Source: Ruania suaedae (lineage in GTDB: Bacteria; Actinomycetota; Actinomycetes; Actinomycetales; Beutenbergiaceae). From it: 64,000 nt of DNA. The notes beneath the pieces are model-generated. The model was not told the origin of the DNA and ran no database searches. It saw only the letters and a program-made list of their open reading frames with translations. This document shows positions 8,448 to 15,264 of the stretch, piece by piece. The stretch spans positions 682,001 to 746,000 of the forward strand of contig NZ_CP088018.1 in the NCBI RefSeq assembly GCF_021049265.1. Direction: 5' to 3'. The position numbers were made by a program, and so were the translations under genes. Each line of letters begins with the position of its first letter. The stretch's first letter is position 1.

Positions 8448-9260
8448 TCAGCGCGGATCGGGCCAGCCCAGCCCGATCATGTGCGTCAGCGGGCCGGTCA
8501 TCAGCCCGCCGTCCACCGGCAGGGTCGCCCCGGTGATCCAGGAGGACTCGTCCGAGGCGAGGAAGGCGACGGCGGCCGCCACCTCCTCCGGTAGGCCCAC
8601 CCGGCCCATGGGGTAGGCGGCCGTGATGCGATCCAGCATGGCCCGCTGACCCGGGCCCTTCTCGGTCCAGTTGCGGGTGACGATCGTGCCGGGCGCGACG
8701 GCGTTCGCCCGGACCCAGCCGTGGTCGTCACCGACTGTGCCGCGCGCCTGCGGGCCGTGGGTGACCGCGATGTTCATGATCGCGTTGATCAGGCCCGCCT
8801 TGGCCGCGGAGTAGGGAATACTGCCGGCCGCGCCCATCCCGTTCACGGACGCCGTCGCCACGATGCGCCCGCCGCCGGGTGCCTCCAGCAGCGCCGGCAT
8901 CGCCGCCTGGATCGTGCGCACCGCCCCGTGCAGCGTCGGGTCGACCTGGGCGTCCCAGCTGTCCTCGTCGAGCGCCTCGAGGGTCTCCGAGCCGGCCACG
9001 CCCACGTTCGGGACCAGCACGTCCAGCCGGCCGAACGCCGTCACGGCCTCCTCGACGGCGCCGCGGGCCTCCTCGAGGCTGCCCACATCGCACCGCACGG
9101 CGCGCCCGCCCACCTCGGCAGCCACCGACCGGGCGGCGTCGGCGTCGAGGTCGGCCACCACCACGTCGCAGCCCTCGGCGGCGAGACGGGCGCAGACCGC
9201 CCGTCCGATCCCGTGCGCCCCGCCGGTGACCAAGGCGGCGCGCCCGCTCAGCCCGCGCAT
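8448..9260 (-). CDS. Short-chain dehydrogenase/reductase (SDR)
   Basis: Classical SDR of 270 residues. The N-terminus has the NAD(P)-binding TGGAHGIG motif (about residues 12-19), D-D after the second strand (VVADLDADAA), the substrate Ser in TASVNG and the catalytic YSAAK. The usual NNAG structural motif reads NVGVAG, and the C-terminus has ITGATLPVDGG. An acidic residue at the end of strand 2 suggests NAD(H) preference. The start ATG overlaps the serC stop by one base (TGATG), so they share an mRNA; the open frame extends far upstream but only through serC. Substrate unknown. Confidence 0.85.
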   Translation of the reverse strand: MRGLSGRAALVTGGAHGIGRAVCARLAAEGCDVVVADLDADAARSVAAEVGGRAVRCDVGSLEEARGAVEEAVTAFGRLDVLVPNVGVAGSETLEALDEDSWDAQVDPTLHGAVRTIQAAMPALLEAPGGGRIVATASVNGMGAAGSIPYSAAKAGLINAIMNIAVTHGPQARGTVGDDHGWVRANAVAPGTIVTRNWTEKGPGQRAMLDRITAAYPMGRVGLPEEVAAAVAFLASDESSWITGATLPVDGGLMTGPLTHMIGLGWPDPR

Positions 9261-10375
9261 CACAGCTGCTCCACCACGTAGTCCACGCACGCGGTCAGGG
9301 CCATCACGTCCGCGGGATCGACGGAGGGGTACATCCCGACCCGGATCTGGTTGCGCCCGAGCTTGCGGTAGGGCTCGATGTCGACCACCCCGTTCTCGCG
9401 CAGCACGGCTGCGACCCGGGCGGCGTCGACGTCGTCGGTGAAGTCGATGGTGCCCACCACGGGCGAACGAGCGTGGGGATCGGTGACGAAGGGGGTGGCG
9501 TACTCGCTGCGCTCGGCCCACTCGTACAGCGCCGCCGCCGACCGTGCACAGCGGCCTGCCGCGAAGGCCATCCCTCCGCCGGACAGCAGCCAGTCCACCT
9601 GTTCGGCCATGAGCACCAGGGTCGCGATGGCGGGGGTGTTGAGGGTCTGCTCCTTGCGGGAGTTCTCCAGCGCGACGCCCAGCGAGAGCGACTCGGGAAC
9701 CCACCGTCCGGACAGCTCCTCCACCCGGGCCAGGGCGGCGGGGGAGAGAACGGCCAGCCACAGTCCGCCGTCGGAGCCCAGACCCTTCTGCGGTGCGAAG
9801 TAGTAGGCGTCGCACTGGTGCAGGTCCACCGGGACGCCCCCGGCGGCCGAGGTGCCGTCGACGAGCATGAGGGCCTCGCCCGGCTCGTCGGCGGGCAGGC
9901 GTTCGACCGGCGCCACCACTCCGGTGGAGGTCTCGTTCTGCGCCCAGGCGTAGGCGTCGATCCCCGCTTCGGGTCGCGGCCGTGCGAGCGTGCCCGGCTC
10001 GCCGGAGACCACGCTCGGCTCGCCCAGGAACGGCGCGCGCCGGGCGGCGGTGGCGAACTTCGCCCCGAACTCACCGGTGCTCACGTGCTGCGAACGCTCC
10101 CGGATCAGCCCGAAGGTCGCCGCGTCCCAGAAGAACGTCGAACCGCCGTTGCCCAGGACGATCTCGTGCCCCTCGGGTACGTGCAGCAGCTCCCGCAGGC
10201 CCTCCCGGACCCGGGCGACGAGATGCCGGACCGGTGGCTGGCGGTGGGAGGTGCCCATCAGCGTCGTCCCGAGCGCGGCGAGCGCGTCCGACTGGGCGGG
10301 GCGGATGCGGCTCGGCCCACTGCCGAACCTCCCGTCGGTGGGCAGCAGCTCGGGGGGCAGGGCGAGCGTGGTCAT
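9260..10375 (-). CDS. serC: Phosphoserine transaminase
   Basis: PLP-dependent aminotransferase of 371 residues that converts 3-phosphohydroxypyruvate and glutamate to phosphoserine, the second step of serine synthesis. It begins with the actinobacterial SerC motif LLPTDGRFGSGPSRIRPAQ. The active-site lysine lies in YYFAPQKGLGSDGGLW, and the C-terminal half contains RKLGRNQIRVGMYPSVDPADV. Length is normal for the actinobacterial type. ATG 10375 is preferred because GAAGGG precedes it with normal spacing; the in-frame ATG two codons upstream (10381) would overlap that site. An SDR gene follows with a one-base overlap. Confidence 0.93.
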   Translation of the reverse strand: MTTLALPPELLPTDGRFGSGPSRIRPAQSDALAALGTTLMGTSHRQPPVRHLVARVREGLRELLHVPEGHEIVLGNGGSTFFWDAATFGLIRERSQHVSTGEFGAKFATAARRAPFLGEPSVVSGEPGTLARPRPEAGIDAYAWAQNETSTGVVAPVERLPADEPGEALMLVDGTSAAGGVPVDLHQCDAYYFAPQKGLGSDGGLWLAVLSPAALARVEELSGRWVPESLSLGVALENSRKEQTLNTPAIATLVLMAEQVDWLLSGGGMAFAAGRCARSAAALYEWAERSEYATPFVTDPHARSPVVGTIDFTDDVDAARVAAVLRENGVVDIEPYRKLGRNQIRVGMYPSVDPADVMALTACVDYVVEQL

Positions 10376-10406
10376 GGGCATCCCTTCGTGCGGTGGGCCG
10401 ATCTTC

Positions 10407-11405
10407 TCACCTCGGCGCCACCGTCAGTTCGCCGTGCGCCTGCAGGATGTGGGCGCTCCACCCGGCGACGCGGCCGCAGGCGATCATCGCCGTGAACATC
10501 GGCGGCGGCACCTGGGCGAGGTCGAGCAGCACGCTCGCCCAGAACACGGCGTGCCCGCCGTAGGCGGCGGCGGGGCGGATGTTGCGCTCGGCCAGCGCGT
10601 CGTACCCGGCCTTCGCCACGGCGTCGGCGATCTCCAGGCGAGGCGCGCCGAGGGCGCGGGCGACCTCGCGCAGCGCCTCCACCCGCGGGTCGGTGCCGTG
10701 ATAGCCGTCCTGATGAAACCCGAACAGTGCGCCCGCTGCCAGCGCCCGTTCCACCGCACCGCGTGGGTCACCGGTGCGTTCTGCCTCCTGGATGAGGGCC
10801 AGTGCCCGGACGGCGGCCCCACCCCCGCGTGGTCCGCTCACCGCGGCCACCGCTCCGGACAGACAGGCCGCGGCGTCCGCGCCCGTGGCCGCGATCTGGC
10901 GGGCCACTGCGGTCGAGGAGGTGAGGCCGTGCTCGGCGAGGGCCACCCAGCAGGCGTCGATGGCACGGACCTGGGTGTCGTCCACCTCGCCGCGCCAGCG
11001 CATCACGAAGCGGCGGGCCGTGCCCTCCACCGTGTTGACCTGCCGTTGGCGAATCGCAGGCCGGTCATCGCCGCGGGCCGACTGGGCGACGAAGGACAGC
11101 GCCATCACCGAGGCGCGGGCCAGGTCGCTGCGTAGCTGGGTCCGGTCGATCTCACCGATGGGCCGAAACCCCCACACCGGCGCGAGCTGGGCGAGGGCGC
11201 TCTGGACGTCCACGCGATGATCACCGGTGCGCACGGTCAGCGGGAAGGGTTCCGCCGGCGGGAGCTCGCGCCCCTCGTCGCCGTCGACGAGCAGGCCCCA
11301 GACCGTCTCGAACCCGCCCCGGGCGACCAGTTCGCGCACGTCCCGGCCGCGGAAGTACAGTCCGCGCTCTGGGTCGACCGAGGAGATCGGGTCGGGTGCC
11401 GTCAT
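10407..11405 (-). CDS. Citrate synthase-like protein with altered active site
   Basis: Protein of 332 residues of the citrate synthase fold, shorter than the ~370-430 usual for active enzymes. The first catalytic His is kept in AEHGLTSSTAVARQIAATGADAAACLSG. The second block, normally GFGHRVYxxxDPR, reads GFHQDGYHGTDPR, so the His is shifted. The third block, normally NVDFxSG with the catalytic Asp, reads HAVFWASVLL, with Val in place of Asp. I therefore doubt normal citrate synthesis; a related condensation or lyase activity or a regulatory role is possible. Start ATG 11405 fits a leaderless TAGCCT box seven bases upstream (11413-11418). It diverges from the DtxR gene. Confidence 0.8.
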   Translation of the reverse strand: MTAPDPISSVDPERGLYFRGRDVRELVARGGFETVWGLLVDGDEGRELPPAEPFPLTVRTGDHRVDVQSALAQLAPVWGFRPIGEIDRTQLRSDLARASVMALSFVAQSARGDDRPAIRQRQVNTVEGTARRFVMRWRGEVDDTQVRAIDACWVALAEHGLTSSTAVARQIAATGADAAACLSGAVAAVSGPRGGGAAVRALALIQEAERTGDPRGAVERALAAGALFGFHQDGYHGTDPRVEALREVARALGAPRLEIADAVAKAGYDALAERNIRPAAAYGGHAVFWASVLLDLAQVPPPMFTAMIACGRVAGWSAHILQAHGELTVAPR

Positions 11406-11520
11406 AGCGCCCAGGCTAGTCGCGTTGGTGAGGTGGTCGGCGATCCGGTGGAGGGGGTCATCACCGGACAAGTACTGTGGCCTGCAGGACGTGTGGGCGT
11501 AGGCGATGGGGAGAGTGCTC

Positions 11521-12201
11521 GTGAGCGATCTGATCGACACCACGGAGATGTACCTGAAGACCGTCTTCGAGTTGATCGAGGAGGGCATCGTGCCCCTGCG
11601 CGCCCGCATCGCCGAGCGGCTCGGGCACTCCGGTCCCACGGTCTCGCAGACCGTGGCCCGGCTGGAGCGGGACGGGCTGATGATCGTCACCGGTGACCGG
11701 CACCTGGAGCTGACCGACGAGGGCATGACCCGGGCCACGCGGGTGATGCGCAAGCATCGCCTGGCCGAGCGGTTGCTGACCGACGTCATCGGGCTCGACT
11801 GGCCACACGTGCACGAAGAGGCTTGCCGCTGGGAGCACGTGATGAGCAGGCAGGTCGAGGAGCGGCTCATCGCCCTGCTCGATCACCCCGGCTTCGACCC
11901 GTACGGCAACCCGATCCCCGGCTTGGAGGAGTTCGGTGAGGCGAGCCGGCCCGAGATGGAGCTCGGTACCTGGCTCACCGACGTCCCGGCAGGCGTGGAC
12001 TACGTCCTGACCCGGCTGGGCGAGCCGCTGCAGGTGGACACCGAGATGCTGGCCGAGCTGGAGAAGGCGGGCGTGCGGCCCGGGGTGCGCGTCGCCGTGG
12101 GGCGCGAGGCGGGTGTGCACACGCTGGCACCGGCGGGCTCCGACGTCGTGCTGGAACTGAGCGAGGACGTCGCCAAGCACGTGTTCGTCCGGCCCGCCTG
12201 A
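11521..12201 (+). CDS. DtxR/IdeR-type metal-dependent regulator
   Basis: Iron- or manganese-responsive repressor of 226 residues. It has an N-terminal winged helix (SDLIDTTEMYLKTVFELIEEG then RIAERLGHSGPTVSQTVARLERDGL), a metal-binding dimerisation domain with HRLAERLL, CRWEHVMS and the EE/HxxC-type ligands (residues ~75-140), and a C-terminal SH3/FeoA-like domain. This is the full-length three-domain DtxR layout, as in DtxR and IdeR. Start GTG 11521 is preferred over ATG 11506 because GGGGAG (11508-11513) precedes it and the product then begins as family members do. It likely controls iron homeostasis genes elsewhere. Confidence 0.88.
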   Translation: MSDLIDTTEMYLKTVFELIEEGIVPLRARIAERLGHSGPTVSQTVARLERDGLMIVTGDRHLELTDEGMTRATRVMRKHRLAERLLTDVIGLDWPHVHEEACRWEHVMSRQVEERLIALLDHPGFDPYGNPIPGLEEFGEASRPEMELGTWLTDVPAGVDYVLTRLGEPLQVDTEMLAELEKAGVRPGVRVAVGREAGVHTLAPAGSDVVLELSEDVAKHVFVRPA

Positions 12202-12245
12202 GAGGTTGGCCTGACCGCCCGGCACCGCCGCTGGATGTGGTCCAT

Positions 12246-12275
12246 GTCACAATCGTGACCGGAATGTGACATTCC
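12246..12275. promoter_or_regulatory. Two palindromes before the c-di-AMP riboswitch
   Basis: GTCAC-AATC-GTGAC (12246-12259) is followed at once by GGAATGT-G-ACATTCC (12261-12275). A possible -10 TAGTGT lies at 12290-12295. The first palindrome resembles the spacing of CRP/FNR-family sites only loosely. The repeats are seen directly; the binding protein is not known. They sit where activators or repressors of the hydrolase gene would bind. Confidence 0.5.
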
Positions 12276-12334
12276 CGTGATCCGGGGGGTAGTGTGTGCC
12301 TCGCTCGACGAAACCCTCCTTCGACGAGTACTTC

Positions 12335-12495
12335 GGCCAGACGCCTAACCCTGTCACTGGCTGGGGTGACGACTGACCCGTGACAGGGGCGGGGGACCCA
12401 CTTCCGGTGCGCAAGCGCCTCGGGGTGAAGTCCACCGGATGACCGGCGGACCGGGTGTCTTTCCCACCCGAACCCGACAGCTCACCTCGTAGGCA
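12335..12495 (+). promoter_or_regulatory. c-di-AMP riboswitch (ydaO/yuaA)
   Basis: The leader of the NlpC/P60 gene carries the conserved blocks of the ydaO-type aptamer: CGCCTAACCCTGTC (12342-12355), GGGCGGGGGACCCA (12387-12400), CCTCGGGGTGAAGTCC (12418-12433) and the closing CTCGTAGGC (12486-12494). In Actinobacteria this class commonly precedes rpf and NlpC/P60 cell-wall hydrolase genes, exactly as here. High c-di-AMP is known to switch such genes off. The exact ends are approximate. Confidence 0.88.
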
Positions 12496-12513
12496 TCAGG
12501 AGAGGTAACCCAA

Positions 12514-13356
12514 TTGACCCAGTGCACTGAGCGCTCGCGGCACCGCGCAGCGCAGCGCCCCGTCACCCCCCTCACCACCTTCGGGCAGGCCGTTCGCGGT
12601 CCGGTCGGACGGCGCACGGCAGTTGCCGTCGCCTCCTCCGGTGTGATCTTGGGGCTGAGCGCGTCCGCCGCCATCGCCGGTCCGGTCGACACCGGCACCG
12701 CGCCGGTGCGCACCGCGAACCTCGCCTCGGCCGTCGTGGCCGATGACGATTCCATCGCCGTCTCCGAGGTCGTCACCGTCGCGGCTGACATCTCGTGGAC
12801 CCTCGGCACCGAGGTCGAGGTCTCCGCCGAGGCCCCGCCGCCCCCGCCGGAGCCCGAGCCGGAGCCGGAGCCGGTCGCCACCTACGAGCGTGCGACCACG
12901 ACGGCCCAGACCTCACGTACCGGTGAGCGTGCCGCTGCCGCCGAGACCGAGCAGGCTGCCGAGCCGGAGCAGGCTGAGCAGGCCGAGCAGGCTCCCGCCG
13001 CCAGCTCCGACGCCTCCGGCGTCCGCGCCCAGATCGTCGACATCGCCCACCGCTACCTCGGCACCCCCTACGTCTGGGGAGGTGGCACGCCGGCAGGCTT
13101 CGACTGCTCGGGCTTCACCGCGTATGTCTTCGCCCAGGTCGGCATCTCGCTGCCCCGTTCCTCGGCTGCGCAGGGCAGTGCGGGTCAGCGTGTCTCGGCC
13201 GCTGAGGCCCAGCCCGGTGACCTGGTCTGGTGGCCCGGCCACGTCGGCATCTACCTGGGTGGCAACCAGCACATCGCTGCGCGCAACCCCAGCACTCCGC
13301 TGACCGCCGGCCCGATCTACAACTCCAGCCCCGTTTTCATCCGCGTCGTCGGCTGA
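12514..13356 (+). CDS. Secreted NlpC/P60 peptidoglycan hydrolase
   Basis: Cell-wall endopeptidase of 280 residues. It starts with a rare TTG codon at 12514, supported by AGGAGAGG seven bases upstream and by the riboswitch placement. The N-terminus has a basic stretch and hydrophobic segment (about residues 34-56), acting as signal peptide. It is followed by an exported linker with Pro-Glu repeats (109-120) and Glu-Gln-Ala repeats (143-160). The catalytic domain covers ~168-280: Cys198 in FDCSG, His243 in GHVGIY and His253 as third residue. It probably cuts D-Glu-mesoDAP/Lys-type stem peptide bonds during growth, with expression tuned by c-di-AMP. Confidence 0.9.
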   Translation: MTQCTERSRHRAAQRPVTPLTTFGQAVRGPVGRRTAVAVASSGVILGLSASAAIAGPVDTGTAPVRTANLASAVVADDDSIAVSEVVTVAADISWTLGTEVEVSAEAPPPPPEPEPEPEPVATYERATTTAQTSRTGERAAAAETEQAAEPEQAEQAEQAPAASSDASGVRAQIVDIAHRYLGTPYVWGGGTPAGFDCSGFTAYVFAQVGISLPRSSAAQGSAGQRVSAAEAQPGDLVWWPGHVGIYLGGNQHIAARNPSTPLTAGPIYNSSPVFIRVVG

Positions 13357-13372
13357 TCCCGGTCTGTCCCGG

Positions 13373-13404
13373 ACGGGCCCGCTCCTCTTCAGGAGCGGGC
13401 CCGT
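13373..13404 (+). terminator. Rho-independent-like terminator
   Basis: A perfect 14-bp stem (13373-13386 with 13391-13404), made of CGGGCCCGCTCCT and its complement, closes a CTTC tetraloop and is followed by TTTCG. It lies 17 bp after the NlpC/P60 stop codon and before the universal stress gene. Confidence 0.85.
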
Positions 13405-13541
13405 TTCGCGTGCGCCCGTGCCTCACCTGGTGGACACCGGCGTCCGACTGGTGAGGCCCTGGCGCGTTCGGCCCCGGCGCGCCTGCCGAGCAGGCAGAAT
13501 GTGACCACCAAGGTCCGCGACGGTCGGGGGTGGAAGAGGTC

Positions 13542-14477
13542 ATGGAACACGAACAGGTCGTCCTCGTCGGGGTCGACGGCTCCGCCGCGAGCCTGAACGC
13601 TCTCGAGTGGGCCGTCGCGCAGGCGCGCCGGGTGGGGTGGCGGCTGCACCTGGTGTGCGCCTACGCGCTACCCACCTTCGCCGCGGCATCGCTCGACGGC
13701 GGCTACGCCACCCTCGACGACACCGCCATCCGGGACGGCGCTCAGGCCGCACTGGACGAGGCGGTCGAGCAGGCGAGCGGGCGCGGCGTCGACGTCACCA
13801 GCTCGCTCGAGACCGGCGACCCTGCCGGCGTGCTCGTCGAGCTCACCAAGCAGGTGTGCCTGGCGGTGGTCGGCACCCGCGGCAACAGCGGCTTCGCCGA
13901 GCGGATCCTCGGGACCGTCTCCTCCGCCCTGCCCGCCCACGCGCACTGCCCCACCGTGGTCGTGCCCTTGCACGCAGAGGACGGCGAACCCTCGCTGCCG
14001 ATCCGGCGCATCGTGGTCGGGGTGGACGGCTCGGACTCGGCGAAGGTGGCGCTGGCTCGTGCGATCGAGCAGGCGGCGGTATGGGACGCCGAACTGACGG
14101 CCGTGGTCGGCGTGCCGATCGGCGCCGGCGCCGGGTTGCTCGGCTGGTTGCCGGCCTCCGTCGACCGCGAGGTCGTGCTGGCCGACATCACCGAGGGCCT
14201 GAACGTGACCGTGGACCGCGCCCTCGAAGGGCGCGACCTGACCGTGCGGCGCCATGCCCTCGACGGATCGGGGGCCGAGCTGCTCTCGGAGTTCTCCACC
14301 GCGGTCGACCTGGTCGTCGTCGGCACGCGGGGGCGCGGCGGTTTCGCCGGGATGCTGCTCGGATCGACGTCGCAGCAGGTGCTCCACCACGCGGTGTGCC
14401 CGGTGATGGTGGTACCCACGCGGATCAAGGACGAGGGCCTGCCGCCGATCGCTATGGGCTGGAAGCGGCGGCACTGA
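13542..14477 (+). CDS. Tandem universal stress protein (UspA x2)
   Basis: Cytoplasmic protein of 311 residues with two UspA domains (about 5-145 and 155-300). Each begins with a VVVGVDGSxxS-type strand (VLVGVDGSAAS and IVVGVDGSDSA). Each contains the ATP-binding G-2x-G-9x-G-S/T signature: GTRGNSGFAERILGTVSS in the first and GTRGRGGFAGMLLGSTSQ in the second. Both sites look complete, so ATP binding is expected. Such double-domain Usps are common in Actinobacteria under hypoxia or stationary phase. ATG 13542 is chosen because GGAAG precedes it; a GTG at 13530 is also in frame. It is convergent with the following SRPBCC gene. Confidence 0.88.
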   Translation: MEHEQVVLVGVDGSAASLNALEWAVAQARRVGWRLHLVCAYALPTFAAASLDGGYATLDDTAIRDGAQAALDEAVEQASGRGVDVTSSLETGDPAGVLVELTKQVCLAVVGTRGNSGFAERILGTVSSALPAHAHCPTVVVPLHAEDGEPSLPIRRIVVGVDGSDSAKVALARAIEQAAVWDAELTAVVGVPIGAGAGLLGWLPASVDREVVLADITEGLNVTVDRALEGRDLTVRRHALDGSGAELLSEFSTAVDLVVVGTRGRGGFAGMLLGSTSQQVLHHAVCPVMVVPTRIKDEGLPPIAMGWKRRH

Positions 14478-14484
14478 GGTCGCC

Positions 14485-14937
14485 TCAGCGCGGCGCCGGC
14501 CGGAGGGAGGCCTCCACGCGCTGCAGGGCGCGAGCCGTCATCAGCTGCATGGCCGGTGCCAGCAGCGGGTGCACCGCGCGCAACGGTCCGGCCAGGACGA
14601 TGTCCTCGGTCCAGTCGACCCGGCAGGTGGTCGGCCCGAGCGGGATGACGACGATCCGGGCGACACCGAGCAACAGCGGGCCCACCTTCTCGAACACGGC
14701 CACGCCCGGACGTGGCGGTGGGCCGTCGTCGGGAGGGTCGGCGCGCGTGACGATCATGACGTCGCGCACCCACCGCGCCGACACCGCCACGATGGTGTCC
14801 CCGACCTGCGCCGGCGCCGGACGTGCCGTGATGCGCGTGAAGGGGATCAGCGACTCGTGCGCGGTCAGGGTGGTCAGGTGGTCGAAGACGGCCGAGGCCG
14901 GCTCGCCGAGCACCCGGGAGGCGGTGGTGCTGGTCAC
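14485..14937 (-). CDS. SRPBCC-family protein
   Basis: Protein of 150 residues with the START/Bet v1-like helix-grip fold pattern: a first strand (ASRVLGEPASAVFDHLTTL), seven alternating strands and a long C-terminal helix (HPLLAPAMQLMTARALQRVEASL). This family binds hydrophobic ligands or helps polyketide cyclisation, but no catalytic residue can be pointed out here and no biosynthetic gene is adjacent. GTG 14937 is the only good start upstream of the first strand. Function cannot be narrowed further. Confidence 0.7.
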   Translation of the reverse strand: MTSTTASRVLGEPASAVFDHLTTLTAHESLIPFTRITARPAPAQVGDTIVAVSARWVRDVMIVTRADPPDDGPPPRPGVAVFEKVGPLLLGVARIVVIPLGPTTCRVDWTEDIVLAGPLRAVHPLLAPAMQLMTARALQRVEASLRPAPR

Positions 14938-15023
14938 CCCGCTACCGTCCCACGCCGCGCGCCATTGTGCGAGAGCGGGTTTCGCGCAACACCGCGCCGG
15001 ACGGGTAGTGTTTCCGGTGGTCC

Positions 15024-15099
15024 GCCCCCGTAGCTCAGGGGATAGAGCAACCGCCTCCTAAGCGGTAGGTCGCGCGTTCGAATCGCGCCGGGGGCACCA
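15024..15099 (+). tRNA. tRNA-Arg (anticodon CCU), CCA encoded
   Basis: A full cloverleaf is visible: acceptor GCCCCCG paired with CGGGGGC, D arm GCTC/GAGC, anticodon stem ACCGC/GCGGT with loop CTCCTAA (anticodon CCT in DNA), T arm GCGCG-TTCGAAT-CGCGC, discriminator A and an encoded CCA. It reads AGG codons. A small hairpin GGCGC-TT-GCGCC follows directly (15101-15112). Confidence 0.97.
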
Positions 15100-15175
15100 A
15101 GGCGCTTGCGCCGTTTGCCCCTCGGGCGATTCGGGAGGAGCGTAGCGACGGTTCGCGCCGGGGGCACCAAGGCGC
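15083..15175 (+). repeat. Direct repeat of the tRNA-Arg 3' end
   Basis: The last bases of the tRNA and its flank (15083-15105, starting TCGCGCCGGGGGCACC) recur identically 70 bp further on (15153-15175), a 23-bp match. The second copy is not part of a tRNA. Duplicated tRNA 3' ends are the usual footprint of integrative elements, so this may be a scar of an element that has left or been deleted. A slippage duplication is the alternative. Confidence 0.75.
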
Positions 15176-15264
15176 GGTTGGGAAAAGGCGCCGGCGATCA
15201 CGAGTTGGCTGCGTCCGCGGCGGGTCAGCGCCGAGAACGCCGAACCACTGGTTAGCGTGGGTGT

